From contig NZ_JABFNN010000030.1 of assembly GCF_013090115.1 (NCBI RefSeq), forward strand, positions 1 to 64,000: DNA of 64,000 bases. The letters are read 5' to 3'. Below are positions 1-9,168 of the stretch, piece by piece. Position 1 is the first letter of the stretch. Each line of letters starts with the position of its first letter. Position numbers and translations under genes: made by a program. The notes beneath the pieces are model-generated. The model was not told where the DNA came from. It saw nothing but the letters and a program-made list of their open reading frames with translations, and ran no database searches. Source of the stretch: Flagellimonas amphidinii (GTDB lineage: Bacteria; Bacteroidota; Bacteroidia; Flavobacteriales; Flavobacteriaceae).

Positions 1-2
1 AA

Positions 3-170
3 TCAGCCCATTTTTTTTATAAGTGTGACAATTATTATAACAAAGAATCAGAGGGAGGAATAAATTATAAAGATTCAGGCTTGAATATAGATTGGCAATT
101 ACAAGTTGACAAAATAAAAGTATCCAAAAAGGATATGGAACTCCCGGTTTTGACTAATGTAGTTCTTTGA
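3..170 (+). CDS. rfbC: dTDP-4-dehydrorhamnose 3,5-epimerase, C-terminal end (partial)
   Basis: The window opens inside this gene; 55 codons and the stop are visible. The enzyme epimerises dTDP-4-dehydro-6-deoxyglucose at C3 and C5 on the way to dTDP-L-rhamnose. The visible part carries FFYKCDNYYNKESEGG, then IDW and a tail with LPVL, which match the conserved end of the RmlC cupin family. The catalytic part lies outside the window, so completeness cannot be judged. It heads the polysaccharide locus that follows and implies that L-rhamnose is one of its sugars. Confidence 0.82.
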   Translation, partial: SAHFFYKCDNYYNKESEGGINYKDSGLNIDWQLQVDKIKVSKKDMELPVLTNVVL

Positions 171-255
171 TTTAAGCAAAAAAAATGTTCCGGGTGTATT
201 GGATCAAGTCTATTTTCCCGCCTATATTGAAGATATTACAAAATCAAAGATTTAA
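163..255 (+). pseudogene. Possible gene relic, 30-residue C-terminal tail
   Basis: A frame with no start codon begins just after a stop and overlaps the end of rfbC. It reads a protein-like tail containing VPGVLDQVYFPAYIED before its stop. The composition looks like a real C-terminus and not random AT-rich DNA, but I do not recognise the family. It may be what is left of a gene that once lay between rfbC and the acyltransferase. The rest of the gap up to 318 shows nothing I can name. Confidence 0.25.
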
Positions 256-318
256 AGATAAAAGTAAACTAAATTAGAAATTTGTTTAAAAGAAGTAATT
301 TATAATACCCTGTGAACA

Positions 319-1788
319 ATGCTTTTTAACTCTTTAGATTTCGCAATATTTTTTTCTATTGTTTTCGTGTTATATTGGCTGGTTTCTGGGAATAGAAGAT
401 GGAGAAACATCCTTGTTCTTGTGTCTAGTTATGTTTTTTACGGATGGTGGGATTGGAGATTTTTGTTTTTAATTGCAATAAGTTCTATTGTAGATTTCTT
501 TGTAGGTCAAAGACTATACAACGAAAAGGATGTTAAGATAAGAAAAAGGCTTTTATTAATTAGCCTGATAGTAAACCTTGGCTTTTTGGTGTATTTTAAA
601 TATACCAATTTCTTGATAGACACTTTTGTTGATTCGTTTAGATTATTTGGAAAGGAGTTAGAAATTACCACCTTAAAAATTATTCTACCAGTTGGTATTA
701 GTTTTTATACCTTTCAAACCCTCAGCTATACCATTGACATCTATAGACAACAATTGAAGCCAACTAAAGATTGGCTATCTTTTTTTGCCTTTGTTGCTTT
801 CTTTCCACAATTGGTAGCAGGGCCTATTGAAAGGGCATCCCATTTGTTGCCACAGTTTTATAAAACCTATAAGTTTAACTATGAACAAGTAAAGTCTGGA
901 CTGTTATTAATGGTTTTTGGGTTATTTAAAAAGATGGTAATTGCGGACAGGGCTGCATTATATGTTAATGAGGTTTATAATAATCCGGGGAGCTACGAAG
1001 GGATTGAAACAATTATTGCCACAGTATGTTTTGCGTTTCAAATTTATTGCGATTTTTCAGGATATTCAGATATAGCTATTGGGGCTGCAAGAACCATGGG
1101 ATTTGATTTGATGAAAAATTTTGACAGTCCATATTTATCTAAGTCGATAACGGAATTTTGGAGAAGGTGGCATATCTCCCTCTCTACATGGTTCAGGGAC
1201 TATGTTTATATTCCTTTAGGGGGAAGTAGGAAAGGAAAATATAGGACGTATTACAACCTTTTTATCGTTTTTTTAGTAAGTGGTTTATGGCATGGAGCAG
1301 CTATGACTTTTGTTATTTGGGGTGTTATCCATGGGGTAATTATAGTTGCCGAGAAAGCTATTTCTAAAAGAAAGGAGAAAGTGTTCAGTCTACTCAAAAT
1401 CGACAAGCGAACCTTTGCAAACAAACTATTTTTTATGGGTATAACCTTTACTATTGTTTGCTTTGCTTGGGTATTTTTTAGGGCAAACTCATTTGCAGAT
1501 TCTACAACAATTATCGCGGGCTTTTTCACAAACAATTTCAATGAGCTGTTTGGGGATAATTTATACTTAATTGGATTCAAGGAACACGAATTTTCCCTGT
1601 TGGCCCTCTCTATTTTAAGTTTAACCTTACTAGAAAGATTTCATCGAAAACAAAGCATATTATCTATTTTAAACAAACAACCCATTGTTTTTAGGTGGGC
1701 CGTTTATCTTAGTATTGCTGTTTTTATCACAATATTTGGCGTTTATGGCAGCGAAGTCCCATCGGAGTTTATTTATTTCCAATTTTAA
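319..1788 (+). CDS. MBOAT family O-acyltransferase (AlgI-like)
   Basis: Membrane-bound O-acyltransferase of the AlgI/PatA type, which passes acyl (usually acetyl) groups across the inner membrane for O-acylation of exopolysaccharide. The 489-residue length and many hydrophobic helices fit the family. Diagnostic motifs are EFWRRWHISLSTWFRDYVY near residue 279 and SGLWHGA with the conserved His at about residue 325. It is followed three bases later by an SGNH-like protein, the usual arrangement in which MBOAT supplies the acyl group and the partner places it on the sugar. The start at ATG 319 gives the expected N-terminal hydrophobic segment. The acyl donor and target sugar cannot be told from sequence. 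Confidence 0.9.
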   Translation: MLFNSLDFAIFFSIVFVLYWLVSGNRRWRNILVLVSSYVFYGWWDWRFLFLIAISSIVDFFVGQRLYNEKDVKIRKRLLLISLIVNLGFLVYFKYTNFLIDTFVDSFRLFGKELEITTLKIILPVGISFYTFQTLSYTIDIYRQQLKPTKDWLSFFAFVAFFPQLVAGPIERASHLLPQFYKTYKFNYEQVKSGLLLMVFGLFKKMVIADRAALYVNEVYNNPGSYEGIETIIATVCFAFQIYCDFSGYSDIAIGAARTMGFDLMKNFDSPYLSKSITEFWRRWHISLSTWFRDYVYIPLGGSRKGKYRTYYNLFIVFLVSGLWHGAAMTFVIWGVIHGVIIVAEKAISKRKEKVFSLLKIDKRTFANKLFFMGITFTIVCFAWVFFRANSFADSTTIIAGFFTNNFNELFGDNLYLIGFKEHEFSLLALSILSLTLLERFHRKQSILSILNKQPIVFRWAVYLSIAVFITIFGVYGSEVPSEFIYFQF

Positions 1789-1791
1789 GCT

Positions 1792-3243
1792 ATGAGAAAT
1801 AGTTTGTTTGTTCTATTAATAAAAGTAGGGGTATTTGCCGTCGTTATGTTAGGTGTTTTAAAGGGGTTGTCCTTTCTTTTTACTGAGTCAAAAGGGTCGG
1901 TTTGGGATGAGTTTTATAGCCATGAAAGGAATACGGTAGATATCTTGGTTTTAGGAAATTCTCATGCAAACGCAGGATTGGATCTAGACATTTTTGATGC
2001 GAAAATAAAAGGTAAAATAGCTTCCCTCGCAACTAGGGGGCAAAATATCTACCAAACTTATTATGTGGCATTGGAAGCATATAAATATCAAACCCCAGAA
2101 ATCCTGATCATTGAGAATTATTTGTTTTATGAAAGATTAACAATGGATGCATTCGTAAATCAGGATCCAACTATCAATGATTACATGAAACGTTATTTGA
2201 CCTTTGAGGGTAAAAGGTTGGGAGATGTAAAAGTAAAGGAGGCTAGGGCTTTTTTTAAGGGGAGTCTGCTAGAAAATTTGGTTCCAGCGATCAAAAAGCA
2301 TTCGAGGTGGACAGATATTGCTAAAATACGAGGTAGGTTATATGAAAACAGCAAAAAAGGCAAGCAGCGAGGAACAACTGTTTTAAGCGTTTCCGCTTCA
2401 AAAATATATGAAAAACAATCTAAGTTTGACCTTAGCAAATACAATATTTTGCCAGATGAAGAAAAAGCATTGAAAGGAATTATTTCTTTGGCAAAAGAAA
2501 AAGGGACCAAAAGAATTGTCCTATTGACCGTCCCTTTCTACAAAAAATATAGAAACAAGATTGATTACAATTCGCTTGATGAACCCTTGAAAAAAATAGC
2601 AAAAGACAATGTTGGTTTTGTGGAGTATGTCGATCTGAACACCGTATTTCCAGATTGGGATAGAACATATTTTTCCAATGACCCGGTTGGGTACAATCAA
2701 CATCTAAATTATAAAGGAGAAATAGTGGCAAGCAATTATATCATAGATAATGTCATAAGCCGGACATTTAACCGACCCCTAAATGTCAAAAAACAGGATT
2801 CTTTTGAAAAATACTTTTACAATAATCCTTTAAGGGACAGCGTGATATCCAAGGGTGAATTATTGGGAAATTTGGAAAAGTTAAACAAAGAAAAATTTAC
2901 AGCCAGTAAAATAGTTAATCAAAAAGACAAGGTTTTTGTTCTAGAAGGTTGGATGGCTTTTAAAGATAAGCAGTCTAGCTTTAAAGAAGAAAAGCTATTA
3001 GTATTAAGTAGGAATAGCACATTTACATATTTCAGCAGTCCTAGCCAGATTTCATTTAAAGAAAGAAAAGACGTAACTAAATATTATAATAAGAAAAACA
3101 AATTATATCATTACTCTGGATTTACTGTGAAAATAAACAGTGAACAATTGGAAAAAGGAAAATATACAGTATATATGGCTCTACAAAGTGAATCAGGTGA
3201 AGTGGCAATTAAAAATACACATAAGATCATAGATGTACAGTGA
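1792..3243 (+). CDS. Membrane-anchored SGNH-hydrolase-like protein, MBOAT partner
   Basis: The protein has one N-terminal membrane segment (about residues 7-29) and then a large extracytoplasmic part. The motif LVLGNSHAN puts a candidate nucleophile at Ser57, and a late D297...H304 pair (NDPVGYNQHLNYKG) resembles the Asp-His end of SGNH/AlgJ-type proteins. The C-terminal ~120 residues look like a separate beta-rich domain. Position directly behind the MBOAT gene (3-base gap) suggests it completes periplasmic acyl transfer to the polysaccharide. The assignment rests on motif and context; overall similarity to a named family was not tested. Confidence 0.7.
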   Translation: MRNSLFVLLIKVGVFAVVMLGVLKGLSFLFTESKGSVWDEFYSHERNTVDILVLGNSHANAGLDLDIFDAKIKGKIASLATRGQNIYQTYYVALEAYKYQTPEILIIENYLFYERLTMDAFVNQDPTINDYMKRYLTFEGKRLGDVKVKEARAFFKGSLLENLVPAIKKHSRWTDIAKIRGRLYENSKKGKQRGTTVLSVSASKIYEKQSKFDLSKYNILPDEEKALKGIISLAKEKGTKRIVLLTVPFYKKYRNKIDYNSLDEPLKKIAKDNVGFVEYVDLNTVFPDWDRTYFSNDPVGYNQHLNYKGEIVASNYIIDNVISRTFNRPLNVKKQDSFEKYFYNNPLRDSVISKGELLGNLEKLNKEKFTASKIVNQKDKVFVLEGWMAFKDKQSSFKEEKLLVLSRNSTFTYFSSPSQISFKERKDVTKYYNKKNKLYHYSGFTVKINSEQLEKGKYTVYMALQSESGEVAIKNTHKIIDVQ

Positions 3244-3309
3244 TTCAATTCATATATCCACAAACAAAAGTCTTGAGATAGAACCTTCTCGTTTGTTAAA
3301 AATGGCCAA

Positions 3310-4767
3310 ATGAACTCCGAACGTAAGAAAATAGTCGCGGGGTTAAAGTGGTCCAGTGTCCAGCTTTTCGTAGATTCTGGCTTTCGGTTTTTGGTTCAAC
3401 TTGTTTTGGCCAAAATCTTATTGCCTGAGCAATTTGGCTTAGTGGCCATGTGTTCCATTTTTATTGCTATTGCCAATGCTGCATCAGAACTAGGTATGGG
3501 AGCGGCCCTTATTCAGAAAAAAGAAGATAGTATAGCCCAAAGCATGTACCCTACGGCTTTTATATCGGGGATAATATGGGGGGGCTTTTTATTCCTCATA
3601 ATGAGTTTTTTAATTGGCCCAATAGCAGCATGGTTTTATCAGGAGCCGTTTTTAACTTATCTAATTCCGGCACTTTCTATCTCTGTGATAGTTACCCCTT
3701 TGTCATTTATCCATCATGTTATTTTGGTGAGGAAAATGGATTTTAAGTCACTTGCCACAATATTGAACACCTCTGCGGTTCTAGCAGGTGTTGTGGCAAT
3801 TGTTTCTGCCTTTTTGGGTGCTGGGGTGTGGTCCTTGGTAGTCAATCAGGTGTTAAGTCCGTTGCTGGCCATGTTATTCTATTACTACAAGGTGGGTTGG
3901 AAGCCCAAACTTAATTGGAACAGGCAACACTTTAAAGCGATTTTTGGTTTTGGGGCCTATGCCACAGGCACTCGTATATTTAGTACAGTCACTTATAATA
4001 TTGACAATTTATTGATTGGGAAATTGCTCGGATCATCTCCACTTGGTGCTTATTCATTGGCATTCAATTTAACGGAAACCCTAAGGCAAAGTCTAAGTAA
4101 GGTGATCAATAATGTAATGTTCCCAGTATTTGGTAAAAATCAAGACAACATTGAGAAACTAAAAAACTACTTTTTAAACATCATAAAAATCAATGCTATT
4201 TTGATTTATCCCGTTATGGGGTTCTTGCTGTTGTTTTCACATGAAATAATATTTTTTATATTCGGCGATAAATGGGAAAATGCGGTTATTCCCATCCAAA
4301 TACTATCTGTGGCCATGATGATTCATTTAATGATCAATTCATTCACCTCCTTGTTACGGGGCATTGGGAAACCAGAGCTAGAGATGAAAATTATTATGGT
4401 ACTTACGTTGTTGGTGTTAATTCCTGGACTTGTTGTCGGAATTAAAGTTGCGGGTTTAATAGGTGCTGCCTATGCAATTTTAATTAATAAGTCCGTATTG
4501 GTGTTAACGGCTTTAGTAATTTTGAAAAGGGAAATTAATTTAAAAGTCTCACAAGTATTTCGCACAGTGTTGAAACCTGTTTTAGCACTGGTGGTGTCCA
4601 TAGCGTTGGTTTATCTTTTTAAGGCCAATGTGAATTCAAGTGAAGGGATAATCCCGTTGCTTTTACCAATGGCAATGTATGTGATATGCTATTTAGGGGT
4701 TATTTATTATTTGGAGAAAAAAACGATGCAGCGCTTTCTAACAGTAATTAAAAATAAGAATGTCTAA
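3310..4767 (+). CDS. Polysaccharide flippase (Wzx/TuaB-like)
   Basis: A 485-residue multi-spanning membrane protein of the MOP exporter superfamily. The N-terminus (AGLKWSSVQLFVDSGFRFLVQ, LAKILLPEQFGLVAM) and the later FGAYATGTRIF segment are typical of the Polysacc_synt group that includes TuaB and WzxC. The expected role is to move undecaprenyl-diphosphate-linked repeat units across the inner membrane. It overlaps the next gene by 8 bases, so the two are probably translated together. A second flippase of a different type lies at 46839. Confidence 0.88.
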   Translation: MNSERKKIVAGLKWSSVQLFVDSGFRFLVQLVLAKILLPEQFGLVAMCSIFIAIANAASELGMGAALIQKKEDSIAQSMYPTAFISGIIWGGFLFLIMSFLIGPIAAWFYQEPFLTYLIPALSISVIVTPLSFIHHVILVRKMDFKSLATILNTSAVLAGVVAIVSAFLGAGVWSLVVNQVLSPLLAMLFYYYKVGWKPKLNWNRQHFKAIFGFGAYATGTRIFSTVTYNIDNLLIGKLLGSSPLGAYSLAFNLTETLRQSLSKVINNVMFPVFGKNQDNIEKLKNYFLNIIKINAILIYPVMGFLLLFSHEIIFFIFGDKWENAVIPIQILSVAMMIHLMINSFTSLLRGIGKPELEMKIIMVLTLLVLIPGLVVGIKVAGLIGAAYAILINKSVLVLTALVILKREINLKVSQVFRTVLKPVLALVVSIALVYLFKANVNSSEGIIPLLLPMAMYVICYLGVIYYLEKKTMQRFLTVIKNKNV

Positions 4768-5797
4768 ACTTAAGCAGTTGTTAAAACTAGTAGATCAATC
4801 CTTATTATGGATTTGGTCCAAGAACACAATTTTGAGCTCATTTTATTACTTTTTTATTTCTGGAAAGTTTAGACGTGAACATCATGCCGTTCTTTCGGGC
4901 AGGGCACAATATATCAAGGAAATAAAAGAGGAAAAAGCTCATTTTTACACGCTTGTAAGAAATACACATAGGATAGAAAAAGGATTGCTAATGAAGCCTA
5001 GGCGTGATGTTTTTGCCTTGGATTTTATTGGGGAAACCGTGTCTCACTTTCTAGTTTTAAGTAAACTAGATCAGCTATCTAATGAACCTCAAATTCAATG
5101 GTCCTATGAGGTATTAAAAGAGTATTTTGAGGTAACCTCTAACCATCCTGTAATTGAAGAACAACGCAAGCTATTTTCGCGCCCCTCCAACACCTTTTTG
5201 GAGAGTGCTTCAGGCCAAGAAAGCCTTATTCCCTATGAAAGGAACGAAAAGAAGAAACCAAATATTTCTTTCGAGGATTTTTTGGCTTTAACCCACTATC
5301 GGCGATCCGTTAGGTGGTTTTTGGATAAACCCGTGCCCCATAATTTAATCGATAAAGCGCTAATGGCGGCCCGTCAATCCCCAAGTGCCTGTAACCGTCA
5401 ACCCTTTGAGTATAGAATTATTGATGAAACTGAATTATTGGCCGAGGTAACTAACTTGCCCATGGGCATAAAAGGTTATCAGCACAACATCCCGATGATG
5501 GTAGTGGTAGTGGGCAATTTAGACGCTTATTTTAATGAGCGGGATAGACATGTGGTTTACATAGATGCTTCTTTAGCAAATATGGCATTCATGTTGGCCC
5601 TAGAAACTTTAGGTCTTAGTTCATGTCCCATCAATTGGCCCGATATTGAAAGCTTAGAAAAAAGAATGGAGAAAGTGCTTAAGTTAAAAAAATTTCAACG
5701 CCCCATCATGTGTATGGCCGTCGGCTATCCGGATCCACAAGGTAAAGTGGCATATTCTGAAAAAAGAGCAATAGAAAATTTTAGACAGTACAACTAA
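4760..5797 (+). CDS. Nitroreductase-family protein in polysaccharide locus
   Basis: The C-terminal half (about residues 170-340) is a nitroreductase fold: THYRRSVRWFLDKPVP near residue 177, then SPSACNRQPFEYRI, a typical FMN-contacting segment, and a closing MAVGYPDPQGK. The N-terminal ~165 residues are an extension with HRIEKGLLM that I cannot assign. Such flavoproteins appear in polysaccharide loci next to pyruvyl transferases, but their substrate is unknown. It overlaps the flippase gene by 8 bases and the pyruvyl transferase start follows its stop directly. A redox modification of a sugar, lipid carrier or cofactor is possible, but this is inference. Confidence 0.8.
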   Translation: MSKLKQLLKLVDQSLLWIWSKNTILSSFYYFFISGKFRREHHAVLSGRAQYIKEIKEEKAHFYTLVRNTHRIEKGLLMKPRRDVFALDFIGETVSHFLVLSKLDQLSNEPQIQWSYEVLKEYFEVTSNHPVIEEQRKLFSRPSNTFLESASGQESLIPYERNEKKKPNISFEDFLALTHYRRSVRWFLDKPVPHNLIDKALMAARQSPSACNRQPFEYRIIDETELLAEVTNLPMGIKGYQHNIPMMVVVVGNLDAYFNERDRHVVYIDASLANMAFMLALETLGLSSCPINWPDIESLEKRMEKVLKLKKFQRPIMCMAVGYPDPQGKVAYSEKRAIENFRQYN

Positions 5798-6952
5798 ATG
5801 AAAATACAGATAGACGGTATCGACACTAAAAATAAAGGCGCTGAACTAATGTTGGTTGCAGTACTCGAACAATTGGAAAAAAAGTTCCCAAACAGCGAAG
5901 TTTGGCTAAATCACACAGGGGAATTTAACCCAAACTTACTCCCAAGTTTTAATTTGAATTTAAAATTGCCTAACATGCGATGGCTGAGCAAGTGGCCAAT
6001 AAAAATCTTTAGGCGATTGGGACGACCTTTTCCTATAACACGAGTAACCCGATATCATGTGCGTAAGGATATTGACCTATTGCTTGATGCCGGGGGATTT
6101 CAGTTTTCAGACCAATGGAAGCTCACTATGAAACAGGTGAAGGAAAAAGAATCCTATTACAAAAAATTAAAGGGGAATAACGTAAGAATAATACTATTAC
6201 CCCAAGCATTTGGGCCATTTGAAACCACATACGGAAAGCAGATTGTTACTATTCTAAGCCAGTATACGAATTTGATTTTTGCAAGGGATGAACAATCTTA
6301 TGAATGCCTTGTCAGTGCCGGCGCCAATGCAACAAAAATTAAAATTTCGTGTGATTTCACCCTTCCAGTAAAGGGAATAATACCCGCGTCCTTTGACTAT
6401 CTTAAAGGGGCTGTTTGCCTTATTCCCAACCACAAAATGGTTTCTCCTCAAAAAAACAACCATGAACAATATATTGGGCTGTTACTGAACATCATCAACT
6501 TTTACGAAAAAAAGGAGCAAACCATTTTTATGCTCAACCATGAAGGATTTCGAGATAAACACCTTTGCAAAGAGGTTAATGAGGCAAGCGAAAAACAAAT
6601 CCCTATTGTTAGTGGTCTCAATGCACAAGAGGTAAAAGGCGTGATAGGAAATTCCCATACTGTGATTTCATCTCGCTTTCACGGTGTAGTTAGTGCCTTA
6701 AGTCAAGGAATTCCATGCTTGGCCACTAGTTGGAGCCATAAGTATGAAATGCTTTTTAAGGATTTTGGGCAGGAAAACAGAATTTTGTCAGAAGCTGTTG
6801 TTTGGGATGAGAATAGGAAAAAAATTGAAATTATTGAGCAAAATCATAAATCGATAGCCGAAAATCTCAAAGCTGTTAAAACTCCTTTATTGACGAAAAC
6901 AGAAAAGATGTGGGAGCTGGCCTTGAATACTAATTTAGAGTCAATTCACTGA
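5798..6952 (+). CDS. Polysaccharide pyruvyl transferase family protein
   Basis: Family PF04230 (CsaB/WcaK-like), which puts pyruvate ketals on sugars using phosphoenolpyruvate. The 384-residue protein shows DGIDTKNKGAELM at the N-terminus, LLLDAGGFQFSDQW near residue 95, and the hallmark SSRFHGVVSALSQGIPCLA near residue 290. Pyruvylation would add negative charge to the exopolysaccharide. The ATG lies directly after the stop of the nitroreductase-like gene, which argues that the two work on the same product. The exact sugar target is unknown, and some family members have other roles. Confidence 0.88.
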   Translation: MKIQIDGIDTKNKGAELMLVAVLEQLEKKFPNSEVWLNHTGEFNPNLLPSFNLNLKLPNMRWLSKWPIKIFRRLGRPFPITRVTRYHVRKDIDLLLDAGGFQFSDQWKLTMKQVKEKESYYKKLKGNNVRIILLPQAFGPFETTYGKQIVTILSQYTNLIFARDEQSYECLVSAGANATKIKISCDFTLPVKGIIPASFDYLKGAVCLIPNHKMVSPQKNNHEQYIGLLLNIINFYEKKEQTIFMLNHEGFRDKHLCKEVNEASEKQIPIVSGLNAQEVKGVIGNSHTVISSRFHGVVSALSQGIPCLATSWSHKYEMLFKDFGQENRILSEAVVWDENRKKIEIIEQNHKSIAENLKAVKTPLLTKTEKMWELALNTNLESIH

Positions 6953-7020
6953 CATTCGGCTGCTGTGCGTAAATAACCGGATAATTATTCGGATTTTATT
7001 AGGCCTTTTGCCTTTTTTAA

Positions 7021-7185
7021 GAAGGAACGGAAGAAACTAAGCGTGATATCCAGACGCTCCTATATATTGTTTTAGAAATTATAATTTGGGGCAAAAATGA
7101 AATTAAGGAACGGTTGCTGGCCAATAATAATATGTCTTATTTAAATGAAAAACGAATTCTAATAAATTTGGTGTCAAGGAATTAA
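7021..7185 (+). pseudogene. Possible truncated gene, 54-residue C-terminal relic
   Basis: Between the pyruvyl transferase and the next gene is a start-less frame that ends exactly at the base before ATG 7186. It reads like the amphipathic C-terminus of a real protein (DIQTLLYIVLEIIIWGKN, then YLNEKRILINLV). Stop-to-start abutment is what an intact operon neighbour would show, so this may be the 3' end of a deleted gene, perhaps a glycosyltransferase. I cannot assign the family. The bases between 6953 and 7020 show nothing further. Confidence 0.3.
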
Positions 7186-8364
7186 ATGAAAGGTCTTCTC
7201 TCATATTTGTTTATTGGGCTACTATTGTCCGTTTATTTGGTTGGGGGATTTTTTCAATATTTTTTTGGAATTCCAAGCACGTTGTACTCATTGCTCGTTT
7301 TAGGACTGATTTACTTTATTGCTTCATTAACAATTCTTCTTAAGAACGGTAAGCTGGCAAAGTCGAAAATTACGGTGTTTAGTTTTTTTTATCTCAGTTT
7401 GGTAATTACAAGTGCCGCTGTTAATGATACGGAACTAACAAAAACGATGCTGTACTTCGTATTTCCCTTGGTACCATTAGGTGTTTTTCTTGCAGTGGAC
7501 GGGCTCAATAGCCTGGGGATAAAGGTAAAAAAGCTAAGTTCCTCATTTTTTAAAATCCTTATTTTAATTCAATTGCCCATCATTTTAATTCAAAGGTACG
7601 CTTATGATTTTTTGATAAAATTCAACTTTTCGAATCAATTTATAGGGGACTATGATTTCATGTTTGGCAGTTTTTTTATAAAAGCAGACCACTCCCTTGG
7701 ATTTTTTTTATTGATATACCTGCTAGCAACAATATTTCAATATAGAAAGGGAGAAAAAAGAATGCCATGGGTACTTATAGGATACATCTGTGTAACTATT
7801 TTGTTGTTAGAATCTAATTTAACGAAACTCTTGTTTTTCTTTGTTCTTACCTATTATGGCGTTATATGGGCGAACAAGAAAATTCGCTATTCCGGAATGT
7901 TCGCTATTTTTTTTGTTGGATATATCATGTTGAATTTGGCACTATCCGTACCAAAAATTCAAACTGAACTGTTTTTTTTAAAGAACAAGTATACGGTAAT
8001 CGAATCTGTAAAGGCCACAGAGAGAGGATATGCAAAAAGACCGCAAATAGTTGTCTCATATATGCAAGAACCTCTGAAAATAGTCGGAGAAGGGCCATAT
8101 GACTATTTTAATTTATTGACGGGGTTGTTTAAAAAGTCCAAGAATTTCTCCCAATTGATATGGACCTACAATGACCTGGGGATAGTTGGCGTAGCAATAA
8201 TTATGTTGCTGTTATTTGCTTCAATTAGTTACCTCGGTTTGGATAGGGAATCCAAAATCTTAATAACGTTTATTATGATTTTCTATCTTTTTATGACCAA
8301 TGTTTTTTATGATATTGGAATGATGCTTTCTTTTTTCGTTATTGCGAATCGAAGGGTTGATTGA
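7186..8364 (+). CDS. Wzy/O-antigen-ligase-like membrane protein
   Basis: A 392-residue protein with about ten hydrophobic segments and a larger extracytoplasmic loop after FMFGSFFIKADHS. The layout fits O-antigen polymerases (Wzy), which join repeat units in the periplasm; these proteins share topology and not sequence, so the call is by pattern. The position between a pyruvyl transferase and glycosyltransferase genes supports it. A second protein of this kind lies at 10387, so one may polymerise and the other ligate. The ATG at 7186 begins a good signal-anchor helix. Confidence 0.7.
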   Translation: MKGLLSYLFIGLLLSVYLVGGFFQYFFGIPSTLYSLLVLGLIYFIASLTILLKNGKLAKSKITVFSFFYLSLVITSAAVNDTELTKTMLYFVFPLVPLGVFLAVDGLNSLGIKVKKLSSSFFKILILIQLPIILIQRYAYDFLIKFNFSNQFIGDYDFMFGSFFIKADHSLGFFLLIYLLATIFQYRKGEKRMPWVLIGYICVTILLLESNLTKLLFFFVLTYYGVIWANKKIRYSGMFAIFFVGYIMLNLALSVPKIQTELFFLKNKYTVIESVKATERGYAKRPQIVVSYMQEPLKIVGEGPYDYFNLLTGLFKKSKNFSQLIWTYNDLGIVGVAIIMLLLFASISYLGLDRESKILITFIMIFYLFMTNVFYDIGMMLSFFVIANRRVD

Positions 8365-8368
8365 TTTA

Positions 8369-8890
8369 ATGATGACGAGGACAATACACTTTTTATTTTT
8401 GATTTTTTTTATTGGGGCATGCCAGGGAAAAAGGAGCAATCTTGCTACTGAAGTACAATCGGATTCATTTTTGATAAAACTTTCAATTGTAGCGAAGAAA
8501 AACGATAGGATTGAAATTTTTTATTTAGATTCAAAAGATAACCAGATAACATTTTCAGAAGAAAAAAAAATAAGTAAAGACGTCGTAGGAAGTGTTGCCG
8601 TTCAAACACTTAGCTTTGTGTTGCCAATAGAAGCACTCCCAAATACTTTTAGGATTGATATAGGAAACAATAAAGAACAAGGGGTTGTTTGTATTAAAAA
8701 AATTGTTTTTAAGAGCGTACATGGAGAGTTTAGGATTACAGGTAAAGAACTAAAGTGGTTTTTTACCACTAACAAATTTTTAAAACCTAAAGGAAACGGT
8801 CAATATGAAGCTGTTGAAATAGATGGTCGTTTAGATCCCTACATGCTTGCTAAAGCTATTTTAAACAAAAAACTGGAAATTGAATTATAG
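8369..8890 (+). CDS. Small lipoprotein of unknown function
   Basis: I do not recognise the family. The ATG at 8369 gives MMTRTIHFLFLIFFIGAC, a lipoprotein signal with the lipidated Cys followed by QGKRSN. An upstream in-frame TTG (8342) would overlap the preceding gene and place charged residues ahead of the signal, so it is disfavoured. The mature ~155 residues are hydrophilic and look beta-rich. It follows the Wzy-like gene by 4 bases and is probably cotranscribed, so a role at the envelope in polysaccharide assembly is possible but unproven. Confidence 0.6.
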   Translation: MMTRTIHFLFLIFFIGACQGKRSNLATEVQSDSFLIKLSIVAKKNDRIEIFYLDSKDNQITFSEEKKISKDVVGSVAVQTLSFVLPIEALPNTFRIDIGNNKEQGVVCIKKIVFKSVHGEFRITGKELKWFFTTNKFLKPKGNGQYEAVEIDGRLDPYMLAKAILNKKLEIEL

Positions 8891-9168
8891 CGTGGATTGC
8901 GTATGGCTATATTAATGACAAAACGTGTTTTTGTGAAAAACAAGTTTAATAAGATGTGAAAATGGAGTCAATTGTTTAATGTTAAGATTTGAAAAGCAGG
9001 GATATGAAAACCCATATTAAAACCCAATGACTTTTCATGATGAAAATAAAAAATATCTACTTTACTACTTGTCCTATTTTAACGTATGGTTAATACCTAA
9101 GAAAGCGCTCTTAATGGAATCACCTGTATTATTTAAAAAGTGGATGCGGATCGAATTCTGAAGGAAAT
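8891..9168 (+). other. Gap in polysaccharide locus with possible frameshifted relic
   Basis: About 280 bases with no convincing gene. From 9037 a short frame reads MMKIKNIYFTTCPILTYG and stops; a shifted frame then continues with LIPKKALLMESPVLFKKW up to 9161. Read together they could be the stump of a deleted gene. No promoter matching the Bacteroidota consensus and no terminator hairpin is evident. The relic reading is weak. Confidence 0.2.
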
